A DNA stretch of 13,326 nucleotides from positions 1 to 13,326 of the forward strand of contig CAMPGP010000034.1 of assembly GCA_946885545.1 (NCBI GenBank). Reading direction: 5' to 3'. Under the pieces are notes generated by a model. The model was not told the origin of the DNA, ran no database searches, and worked only from the letters and a program-made list of their open reading frames with translations. The stretch is from an uncultured Altererythrobacter sp. GTDB lineage: Bacteria; Pseudomonadota; Alphaproteobacteria; Sphingomonadales; Sphingomonadaceae. This document shows, piece after piece, positions 7,363 through 13,326 of the stretch (position 1 is its first letter; each line of letters opens with the position of its first letter). Position numbers and translations under genes: made by a program.

Positions 7363-7387
7363 TTAATTTATTGAGACTTTTTGTCGA

Positions 7388-8053
7388 TCAGCAGGTGCTG
7401 CGATCGTCCACGCTAGGTTCCGGATTGAAGATGCCCGACAGGTCGCGATCGTCGCGCACGTACATCGCAGCACTCTTGTAGATCGTCTGCTCGGGGATCA
7501 GGCCGCCGAAGATGAGCGGCTGATAGTCGTAGAAGACCTCGGCATACATGATGGCGAAGTTCTCCTCCGCCTGGACCATGCGAGATCCCGAGCCCATGCC
7601 CTGGAAATCGGTGCCCGTCTCGCCGATTCCCTCCTGGCCGTAGCGCGACAGGTGGCTCTGGTCGCCGTCACAGCGCTGCCAGTGAATCCACTGCCCGCCA
7701 TCGTCGTTGACCTCGAGGCTCGAGAGGATGATCCGTCCGTGCTCGTCGAGATCCAGATTGCCCGCCTGGAGCTGCGCTGCGCGCATGGATTCGTTGGCAT
7801 CGAGCTCGCGGAAGCGCGGGTTGCTGCCCACGACCTCTTGTTTCGCGCGCGAGGCATTGTCTGCGAGCGAGATCGCGATCTGGTTAACCCGAAGGTGCGC
7901 GGTGGTGTAATTGATGAGTTCGAGCCCGCCGAAACCCAGCGTCACCATGATCGGCAGCGAATAGGCGAATTCGATCAGTGCCACGCCTTCGCGCGCCTTT
8001 GCGAGCCTTCGAAGGTGCCCCAGCGCAGAGGGGATGATACGGGTCAGGGGCAT
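7388..8053 (-). CDS. TadE-like membrane protein with HGR-ILSSLEV / IHWQRC core (operon B, gene 3)
   Basis: 221 residues from ATG 8053; the first ten bases overlap the end of the preceding TadE-like gene. The TadE-type anchor is VALIEFAYSLPIMVTLGFGG (24-43), with the conserved Glu28. The same blocks as in the 4146-4835 paralogue follow in the same order: LADNASR (63-69), EHGRIILSSLEV (104-115), IHWQRC (123-128), FYDYQPLI (174-181), VRDDRDL (199-205). Cys128 and the final residue Cys221 are the only cysteines. It should be an inner-membrane-anchored periplasmic protein of unknown exact role, made together with the vWA and TadE-like partners upstream. Readings of this frame beyond 8053 run through the upstream gene and are not supported. 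Confidence 0.8.
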   Translation of the reverse strand: MPLTRIIPSALGHLRRLAKAREGVALIEFAYSLPIMVTLGFGGLELINYTTAHLRVNQIAISLADNASRAKQEVVGSNPRFRELDANESMRAAQLQAGNLDLDEHGRIILSSLEVNDDGGQWIHWQRCDGDQSHLSRYGQEGIGETGTDFQGMGSGSRMVQAEENFAIMYAEVFYDYQPLIFGGLIPEQTIYKSAAMYVRDDRDLSGIFNPEPSVDDRSTC

Positions 8054-8640
8054 ATGCGCACCGAACTGCGGGAGGCTTGCTGCCCGAACGGCTGGTTGCG
8101 CATGATCGTTGAGGCGGATGCGGTCGTCCGGTGGGGAAGCCCGATCAGCTGCCAAAGCGGGAAGGGCCGGTCGTATGCGACCGTCACCTCGTAATGGACG
8201 ACATCGTCCGCACCGCCGAGACCATCGGCGCCGACATCCGAATCCCAATGCCCGTTCGCGTTGCGATCGGTGAAGCACTCGATATCATCGTACGTGTCGT
8301 TGCCGTTGCTGTCGTCGAAATCCTCAGGCGTTCCGACATCGCTGAAGGCTTCGTAGTTCGAGCGGGCGATGTCGATGTCGTCCTCGTCGACGAACGGCAT
8401 CACAGCCTGAACGCTGGCGATCACGCTCTCGTCGATGGTCGCCTGGCTCACTTGCCCGCCTTCCAGGCCGGAGTCGCGCCCCGCGCTCTGCACCGCGCCC
8501 TGGAGCACCGACTGCATGTACAGGCCGTGCCCGAGATCGAACACGCCGAAGATGACCGTGAGCATGACGGGAGCGACGATCGCGAACTCCACGATCGTCA
8601 CGCCGTCGCGATCGCGGGCGATGTCGCGCAAGCGCATCAT
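8044..8640 (-). CDS. TadE-like pilus-assembly family protein with Asp/Asn-rich loop (operon B, gene 2)
   Basis: 198 residues from ATG 8640, which overlaps the TGA of the vWA gene as ATGA (a second ATG follows directly). The TadE domain has GVTIVEFAIVAPVMLTVIFG (13-32), Glu18 and then the conserved SVLQGAVQSAGRDSGLEG helix (44-61), closely matching the operon A copy. The acidic loop is at about 109-136: DDSNGNDTYDD, then D125-x-N127-x-N129-G-x-W-D133-x-D135-x-G137, again calcium-loop-like. The C-terminus ends in Cys-Pro, and the only other cysteine (122) is in the loop. Conservation of the loop and of both cysteines between otherwise diverged copies suggests they matter for folding. Periplasmic face of the inner membrane, by family. 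Confidence 0.85.
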   Translation of the reverse strand: MMRLRDIARDRDGVTIVEFAIVAPVMLTVIFGVFDLGHGLYMQSVLQGAVQSAGRDSGLEGGQVSQATIDESVIASVQAVMPFVDEDDIDIARSNYEAFSDVGTPEDFDDSNGNDTYDDIECFTDRNANGHWDSDVGADGLGGADDVVHYEVTVAYDRPFPLWQLIGLPHRTTASASTIMRNQPFGQQASRSSVRICP

Positions 8641-10487
8641 TGGCCGAGCCTCAGGTCGGCGACCTGCGATGCGATGAAGCGGAAGGTGGCGCGAAGTTCC
8701 GCATTGTCGTTCGAGAAGTAAGCGCGGTGGCCGCTCGCGCAGCTGCGCATCTCGCTGGTGAGTGACGAGCCGAAGCCGATCACCCACACCGTATAGCCTT
8801 CGGCCTTCGCCGCGGCGCAGGCGGCGACGAACCGGGTGTCGTGATAATCCTTCAGGTTCCCGCGGCTGGTAAAGCGCGGCGCAACGCGGTTGTCGTAGCG
8901 CTCCATGCCGTAGGCCGAATAGAAGTCGATCTCGGGCGCCATCTCGCCGTCGGTCATGAAGATGATATGGCGGCTGACCGAACGATCGGGCTCGTCGTTC
9001 ACGATGTCGGCGAAGATGCCGTTCGGGCTGCCGAGACGTCCGCCCCAGATCATCCCGATATCGTGATAGGTGCCGCCGACGGGATTCAGATCGTCGAGGT
9101 AGTCGTCGAGCCAGTCGGGCACTTCGTTCGGAGTGATATCTACCTCCTCGAACATGCGCATCGGCGCAGGGCAGAAATCGTCCGTGCTCGAGTAGTTATC
9201 GCTCGTATATCGTTCGTCGTAGTAGGAATTTCCGCGGTGAAAGACCGCGCTCGGGAAATACGGCTTCCACCGGGTTTCATCGCTGTCCGGGGCCGAATTG
9301 ATGTCGAGGTCGGTCGCTCCGTCCGGCGGCGGAGCCATGTCCTCGTCGACTTCCGTCGCACGCTCCTCGAGGCATCCGACCCAGGTGTAGTTCGACCGGT
9401 TGCTCCCGCTGGTATCGCTCATGAGCGCGAGGGTACGGATGTCGTAGAGCCCGGGAGCAGGCACATAGCCGTCGTTATCGACCCGAGAAGCGAACTGCAC
9501 GCCGCTGAACCCCTTCAACGCCGAGACGTCGAGCGACGATTGCGCGTAACGCCAGTAGTCGAACTCGTAATATGTCTTGTAGGTCGTCACGCGCTTGTTC
9601 CGGCGGCACGTGCCGCTGGACGACGAGTACGACTGCCGACTGTAGCTCGTGCGCGTGGTGTTTCCCGGAGGCCCGCCCGCCCAGACCGGATTGTTTCCGT
9701 AGTTGTCGCCGTAGTTGTCGCATTGCGAACTGGTGATCGAGTTCGAATGCGTCTCGGTCGAATCCTGGCGCGAACCGACCTGCACCAGCTTGGGCGTGTT
9801 GAAATAGGCCTGGCGCGTTTGATAGGGGACCGTGTCGGCGACGTAGTCCATCGGCATGGTGCCGTCGGTCAGCAGGTTTTTCGCGTTCACCGTCATGCTG
9901 TAGGGCACGAAGCCGTAGCGGATGCGCACCTCGTCATCGGTCACTGACGAGGCGATGGTGAGGTGGAAATCCTTCACCGCGTCGCGCAGGCCCGAGATCC
10001 GCGTACCTGCCATCGAGCCGGTCGTATCGAGCACGAACATGATGTCGGAATTGGTGATCTGCAGTTCCGCCATGCAGTTCACGGAGAACGACATGTCGTA
10101 TTTTCCGAACAACTTCATGATGACAGTCGGAATTCGCGCAGACGCAATGCCAGTGACATCGCCTTCGTCGCCCGACTCGGTCACGAAGCTGACCCGGTCG
10201 GCATCGACGATATTCGAATCGAAGTTGGCGTCGAACATGCGCGTCGCCTTCCCCTCTTCGGACTCGCCATATTCGCCGGTCTTCGCCATTGCACGGCGGC
10301 CGGCGAGCACGCCCGCGTCGCATGCGCTCTGCAGTTGCGTCTTGGTCAGATATCCGCGGCTTGCGTCGACGCCGCCCCCCACGATTGCGAGCAGCGGGAT
10401 CAGCGCGGCAGCGAACATCGGCAGGACATTGCCCCGCCCGTCGCGCCTGAGCGCAGATAGCGATTCGACGATATCGATGCCCGTCAT
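8637..10487 (-). CDS. TadG-like von Willebrand factor A domain protein (operon B, gene 1)
   Basis: 616 residues from ATG 10487; an in-frame GTG at 10508 would add seven residues and cannot be excluded, as neither start has a strong ribosome binding site. The N-terminal TadE/G-like segment (about 15-65: RRDGRGNVLPM, a hydrophobic helix, GYLTKTQLQSACDAGVLAG) matches the operon A copy. The vWA domain has MIDAS motif D154-T-T-G-S158 and FMTDGE with Asp about 513. The intervening region (about 220-400) has a Ser/Tyr/Asn-rich stretch unlike that of the paralogue, then shared islands GCLEER and DLDINSAPDSDETRW. IGMIWGGRL and TVWVIGFG are common to both copies. It heads the second trio and overlaps its TadE-like partner. 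Role inferred as an envelope assembly or adhesion scaffold; no pilin gene is nearby. Confidence 0.87.
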   Translation of the reverse strand: MTGIDIVESLSALRRDGRGNVLPMFAAALIPLLAIVGGGVDASRGYLTKTQLQSACDAGVLAGRRAMAKTGEYGESEEGKATRMFDANFDSNIVDADRVSFVTESGDEGDVTGIASARIPTVIMKLFGKYDMSFSVNCMAELQITNSDIMFVLDTTGSMAGTRISGLRDAVKDFHLTIASSVTDDEVRIRYGFVPYSMTVNAKNLLTDGTMPMDYVADTVPYQTRQAYFNTPKLVQVGSRQDSTETHSNSITSSQCDNYGDNYGNNPVWAGGPPGNTTRTSYSRQSYSSSSGTCRRNKRVTTYKTYYEFDYWRYAQSSLDVSALKGFSGVQFASRVDNDGYVPAPGLYDIRTLALMSDTSGSNRSNYTWVGCLEERATEVDEDMAPPPDGATDLDINSAPDSDETRWKPYFPSAVFHRGNSYYDERYTSDNYSSTDDFCPAPMRMFEEVDITPNEVPDWLDDYLDDLNPVGGTYHDIGMIWGGRLGSPNGIFADIVNDEPDRSVSRHIIFMTDGEMAPEIDFYSAYGMERYDNRVAPRFTSRGNLKDYHDTRFVAACAAAKAEGYTVWVIGFGSSLTSEMRSCASGHRAYFSNDNAELRATFRFIASQVADLRLGQ

Positions 10488-10553
10488 GGAACGTCCGCAG
10501 TTGTTCACCCCTCGCTTTAGGAAAGTGTCATTAAGAAACTCCAAAGAGGTGGG
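10488..10553. promoter_or_regulatory. Divergent intergenic region with RBS for the plus-strand gene
   Basis: This 66-bp gap separates the operon B vWA gene from the squalene/phytoene-synthase-family gene and must hold the start signals for both, unless these lie inside the neighbouring genes. AAAGAGG (10543-10549) is a ribosome binding site for ATG 10554. I could not identify a convincing -35/-10 pair in either direction. Confidence 0.35.
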
Positions 10554-11252
10554 ATGAACGCCGTGGCGTGGGGGCACCAATCGATGCTAACGGCCGCAGG
10601 CTTGGATCATCAGGACCTCCCCCTCCCGCAGCGCCTCGCGCTTAACTATGCTCCGTCCGGTACACGCCCGGCGACGGCGGCCTTGTTCGCATTCGACGCC
10701 CGCTTGGGCGAGCTGGTGGCGAAGGCTAGCGAGCCTCTGCTGGGCCAGTTGCGCCTGGCTTGGTGGCGCGACGAGCTCGGCAAGCCTCTCGCCGCACGGG
10801 TCAAAGGAGATCCCGTGCTGGACGCTCTTGGTCAGTCCTGGGCCGGCGAGGAAGCGGTGCTCGTCGGTCTGGTCGACGGGTGGGAACTGCTGCTGGGCGA
10901 AGCGCTCGGGCAAAGCGGGCTCGACGGTTTTGCGGCGAGCCGCGCCGAAGCATTCGGTGCGCTCGCTCGGCTCCTGGGTGCCGGGCATAGCGCCAAAGGC
11001 GCGGCGCGCGCCGGATCGATATGGGCACTCGCAGACTTGGCATCACGCACCAGCGACCCTGCCGAGCGCGACGGGGCGGTCGCACTGGCGCTCGGATACG
11101 GCCGCAATCCCGCGCCGCGTGCCCGGGTGCTCCGCCCGCTCGCGGTCCTCTACGGCCTCGCGCTGCGCTCGCTGGCAGGTGGGGGCGCGCCGCTCGTCTC
11201 GCGCCGCCGAGACGTTATTGCGGCGGTTCGGCTTGGAATGTTCGGCCGCTAG
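10554..11252 (+). CDS. Squalene/phytoene synthase family protein, short and apparently without catalytic Asp motifs
   Basis: 232 residues from ATG 10554, preceded by AAAGAGG. The family is recognised from RPATAALFAFDARLGELV (38-55) and LRLAWWRDEL (66-75), the pattern of the NDUFAF6-like branch of trans-isoprenoid synthases. Active head-to-head synthases carry two DxxxD motifs that bind magnesium and the diphosphates; neither is visible here, and the protein is shorter than the usual 270-300 residues. It may therefore be a non-enzymatic relative; mitochondrial NDUFAF6 acts in assembly of respiratory complex I. That analogy is inference. No carotenoid or hopanoid gene flanks it. The frame, codon use and start look normal, so I do not see it as a decayed pseudogene. 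Confidence 0.7.
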   Translation: MNAVAWGHQSMLTAAGLDHQDLPLPQRLALNYAPSGTRPATAALFAFDARLGELVAKASEPLLGQLRLAWWRDELGKPLAARVKGDPVLDALGQSWAGEEAVLVGLVDGWELLLGEALGQSGLDGFAASRAEAFGALARLLGAGHSAKGAARAGSIWALADLASRTSDPAERDGAVALALGYGRNPAPRARVLRPLAVLYGLALRSLAGGGAPLVSRRRDVIAAVRLGMFGR

Positions 11253-11289
11253 CCTATGATCCGAGAAATAGGGTTAAGGGGGATGCCGC

Positions 11290-11748
11290 ATGAACCGCCT
11301 CTTCTTGGGCGCGATCGCGGCCCTGTTCCTGGTCGGGATCGGGGTCTTCTGGTGGCAGGGTAGGGCCGAAGTAGAGCGTGGCGCGCCGCCACCGCTTCCG
11401 CCGGTCGTCGCGCCGGACGAGACCGAACTGCCGCAGGCCGATCCCGGAGACATGGTCGGGCCGGCGCCGCCCGAGGCCACCGAGCTCACTCGAGAGGAGC
11501 GAAGGTTCTTCCGCTACGACCGCGATCGCGATCGCCGGATAACGCGCATCGAGATGCTCTCGACGCGAACAGATGCCTTCCGCAAGCTCGACACGGATGG
11601 AAACAATCTCCTTACCTTCGAGGAGTGGGCCGTCACCACCGCCGAGCGCTTCGACGGAGCGGATGCCGATGACGACAACGAGCTGACGCCTGCCGAGTTC
11701 GCGACCACCGCGCCGAAGCGCCGACCCAAGCCCAGCTGCGATTGCTAG
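11290..11748 (+). CDS. Membrane-anchored EF-hand protein with three calcium loops
   Basis: 152 residues from ATG 11290, with AAGGGGG seven bases upstream. A hydrophobic segment at residues 4-22 serves as signal anchor or uncleaved signal peptide, followed by a Pro/Glu/Asp-rich spacer (30-65). Three EF-hand loops of 12 residues follow: D77-x-D79-x-D81-x-x-I-x-x-x-E88, D101-x-D103-x-N105-x-x-L-x-x-x-E112 and D125-x-D127-x-D129-x-x-L-x-x-x-E136. All have acidic or Asn ligands in positions 1, 3 and 5 and Glu in position 12, so calcium binding is likely. The protein ends in Cys-Asp-Cys. It should sit in the periplasm, and its partner is unknown. It converges with trmFO, only 9 bp away. Confidence 0.82.
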   Translation: MNRLFLGAIAALFLVGIGVFWWQGRAEVERGAPPPLPPVVAPDETELPQADPGDMVGPAPPEATELTREERRFFRYDRDRDRRITRIEMLSTRTDAFRKLDTDGNNLLTFEEWAVTTAERFDGADADDDNELTPAEFATTAPKRRPKPSCDC

Positions 11749-11757
11749 TGACCGAAC

Positions 11758-13125
11758 CTAAGCCGGCACGGCGTCCAGTCCTGTCAGCCACTCCCCGAAA
11801 TCGACCTTGGCGCGGCCGGTGTAGGCTTCCTTGCGCGATTTCTTCTTCACCTCGTGCAGCGGCGGGAAAAGGCCGAAGTTGACGTTCATCGGCTGAAAGG
11901 TCTCGGCCTCGGCATCGCCGGTAATGTGCGAGAGCAGCGCTCCCATCGCGCTGGTGCGCGGCGGAGGCGTCCACGCCTCTCCCGCCAGTTCGGCGGCGGC
12001 CATAAGCCCGGCCATGATCCCGACTGCGGAGCTTTCGACATAGCCTTCGCAACCGGTGATCTGCCCGGCGAAGCGCACATGCTCGCCGCCCTTCAGCCGG
12101 AGCTGCCGATCGAGCACGCGTGGCGAGTTGAGGAAGGTATTTCGGTGCAGCCCGCCGAGCCGGGCGAACTCGGCGTTCTCGAGCCCGGGAATGGTGCGGA
12201 ACAGTTCGACCTGCGCGCCGTGCTTCAGCTTGGTCTGGAACCCGACCATGTTCCACAGCGTGCCGAGCTTGTTGTCCTGCCGCAGCTGCACCACGGCATA
12301 GGGCCAGCGCCCCTGCGGAAACTCGGGCGTCGTATCGCGCGGGTTGTCGAGCCCGACCGGCTTCATCGGCCCGTAGCGCAGGGTGTCGACTCCGCGGCTC
12401 GCCATGACCTCAATCGGCATGCAGCCGTCGAAGTAGGGGGTGTCCGCCTCCCACTCCTTGAACTCGGTCTTCTCGCCGTCGAGCAGGCCCTGGTGGAAGG
12501 CGAGGTACTGCTCGCGCGTCATCGGGCAGTTGATGTAGTCGCCGCCTTCGTTCGACGCGGCGGTCGTCTTGTCCCAGCGCGACTGGATCCAGCAGATGTC
12601 CATGTCGATGCTGTCGCGGTGGACGATCGGGGCGATGGCGTCGAAAAACGCCAGCCGATCCTGCCCGGTCGCGCGCACGATGCTTTCCGCGAGCGTCTGC
12701 GCGGTGAGGGGCCCGGTGGCGACGATGGTGAGGCCCGCCGCGGGCAATTCGTCGATCCGCTCGCGCACGACGGTCACGTTCGGATGCTCGCTCAGGGCGC
12801 GCTCGACCTCGGCCGAGAACACGTCGCGGTCCACTGCCATCGCCGAGCCTGCGGGCACGCGCGCCACCTCGCCTGCGCGCATCACCAGTGAATCGAGCCG
12901 CCGCATCTCGTGGTGCAGGAGGCCGACCGCGTTCTTCTCGTCGTCGTCGGAACGGAAGCTGTTGGAGCAGACGAGTTCGGCCAGGCCGTCGGTCTGGTGC
13001 GCGGGCGTCGTGTCGCCGCCGCCGCGCATTTCGGACAGGCGCACGCGGAAACCGCGGCGTGCCAGCTGCCAGGCGGCTTCGCTTCCGGCGAGGCCGCCGC
13101 CGATGATGTGAGCGTCATGGGTCAT
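11758..13125 (-). CDS. trmFO: Methylenetetrahydrofolate--tRNA-(uracil-5-)-methyltransferase TrmFO
   Basis: The flavoenzyme makes 5-methyluridine at position 54 in the T-loop of tRNAs, taking the carbon from methylenetetrahydrofolate. From ATG 13125 it is 455 residues, normal for the family; a GTG at 13137 in frame would add four. The FAD-binding motif [19 protein letters not shown] is at 7-25, and ATGPLT at 136-141 is the second family motif. The two functional cysteines are present: Cys53 in [11 protein letters not shown] and Cys200 in [10 protein letters not shown] (equivalent to Cys53 and Cys226 of the Bacillus enzyme). Also typical are YFDGCMPIE and NFGLFPP near the C-terminus. It is monocistronic here and ends 9 bp from the EF-hand gene on the other strand, with no obvious terminator. 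Confidence 0.96.
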   Translation of the reverse strand: MTHDAHIIGGGLAGSEAAWQLARRGFRVRLSEMRGGGDTTPAHQTDGLAELVCSNSFRSDDDEKNAVGLLHHEMRRLDSLVMRAGEVARVPAGSAMAVDRDVFSAEVERALSEHPNVTVVRERIDELPAAGLTIVATGPLTAQTLAESIVRATGQDRLAFFDAIAPIVHRDSIDMDICWIQSRWDKTTAASNEGGDYINCPMTREQYLAFHQGLLDGEKTEFKEWEADTPYFDGCMPIEVMASRGVDTLRYGPMKPVGLDNPRDTTPEFPQGRWPYAVVQLRQDNKLGTLWNMVGFQTKLKHGAQVELFRTIPGLENAEFARLGGLHRNTFLNSPRVLDRQLRLKGGEHVRFAGQITGCEGYVESSAVGIMAGLMAAAELAGEAWTPPPRTSAMGALLSHITGDAEAETFQPMNVNFGLFPPLHEVKKKSRKEAYTGRAKVDFGEWLTGLDAVPA

Positions 13126-13198
13126 GTCGCGGCGCACCTAGGCCTTGCCTGGCATGGGGTTCAAGTCCAAGTACGCGCCACTGAGGGGAACGGGACGC

Positions 13199-13326
13199 AT
13201 GCCGAAGCGCGCACTTGTCGAACACCGGCCGTGGCTGCTCGCCGCGATCGTGGCGGCGACGGTCTATTTCTTCGTCCGCGACTGGCAGATCGGGGAGCTG
13301 TGGCTGATCCTGCTCAAGGGCGCGGG
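13199..13326 (+). CDS. Membrane protein, probably YhhN/lysoplasmalogenase family (partial, 5' end only)
   Basis: Only 42 codons are visible, from ATG 13199 to the window edge, in an open frame. GAGGGGAA (13183-13190) upstream can serve as ribosome binding site. The protein begins MPKRALVEHRPWLLAAIVAA, with a first membrane helix at about 11-26 and the start of another after RDWQIGELWLILLKG. The pattern (short basic start, HRPWLL, a -LW-ILLKG stretch) resembles YhhN-family proteins of sphingomonads, which hydrolyse lysoplasmalogen vinyl ethers or are of unknown role. With so little sequence this is tentative. It is divergent from trmFO with 73 bp between the two starts. Confidence 0.5.
   Translation, partial: MPKRALVEHRPWLLAAIVAATVYFFVRDWQIGELWLILLKGA

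Larger units (their letters stand above)
4146..10487 (-). other. Tandem pair of paralogous vWA / TadE / TadE-like operons
   Basis: Two three-gene units (7314-4146 and 10487-7388) share gene order, gene lengths within about 4%, and overlapping gene ends. The proteins are clearly homologous pairwise but well diverged, so this is an old tandem duplication. Operon A starts all three genes with GTG; operon B prefers ATG. The rest of the Tad apparatus (pilin, CpaA-F, TadB/C type proteins) is not in the window. Confidence 0.8.

Noticed and set aside
10510..10540. CtrA-like site (TTAA-N7-TTCC on the minus strand) before operon B, and a TTAACC half-site at 7361-7366
   Set aside because: Neither has both TTAA halves at the right spacing, so they do not meet the consensus well enough to call.
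10554..10583. Alternative start of the squalene/phytoene-synthase-family gene at ATG 10584
   Set aside because: No ribosome binding site precedes it, whereas ATG 10554 has AAAGAGG just upstream.
11854..12891. A 345-codon plus-strand frame opposite trmFO
   Set aside because: TrmFO is certain from its FAD motif and cysteines; the opposite frame has a composition typical of a GC-rich complement.

Overview
The window looks like a chromosomal segment of a GC-rich alphaproteobacterium, most likely Sphingomonadales and probably close to Erythrobacteraceae. Support comes from the division gene placed just before pdhA, a PdhB that carries its own lipoyl domain, a folate-dependent TrmFO, and the style of the TadE/TadG-like genes. 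This placement is from recognition of families, not from a database search. I see no rRNA, tRNA, CRISPR array, insertion sequence or phage gene.

Layout. Positions 1-1014 (minus) hold hpd, 4-hydroxyphenylpyruvate dioxygenase, cut at its C-terminus by the window edge. Its promoter is unusually legible: the -10 lies inside a 20-bp palindrome directly next to the ribosome binding site. Divergent from it is a small FtsB/DivIC-type division protein (1198-1521), whose upstream region carries two GANTC sites. Next come pdhA and pdhB (1668-4130), the two subunits of pyruvate dehydrogenase E1. No E2 or E3 gene follows them here.

Positions 4146-10487 (minus) are the accessory part: two consecutive, paralogous three-gene operons. 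Each encodes a large von Willebrand A (vWA) protein with a TadG-like N-terminus, then a TadE-like membrane protein with an Asp/Asn-rich putative calcium loop, then a second TadE-like protein with a conserved HGR-ILSSLEV / IHWQRC core. Within each trio the genes overlap by 4 or 10 bases, so translation is probably coupled. No pilin, prepilin peptidase, secretin or ATPase gene of the Tad machine is present in the window. A 9-bp perfect inverted repeat sits between the two operons.

Positions 10554-13326 return to single genes. They are a short squalene/phytoene-synthase-family protein without recognisable Asp-rich catalytic motifs, a membrane-anchored protein with three EF-hand loops, trmFO (minus, convergent with the EF-hand gene), and the first 42 codons of a membrane protein that resembles YhhN/lysoplasmalogenase.

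The most interesting unit is the duplicated vWA/TadE/TadE-like trio. The sequence suggests an envelope or surface assembly that relies on metal sites (MIDAS, Asp/Asn loops) and disulphides, and that may work separately from a full Tad pilus. A membrane-anchored EF-hand protein lies close by, though its functional link is only a guess.
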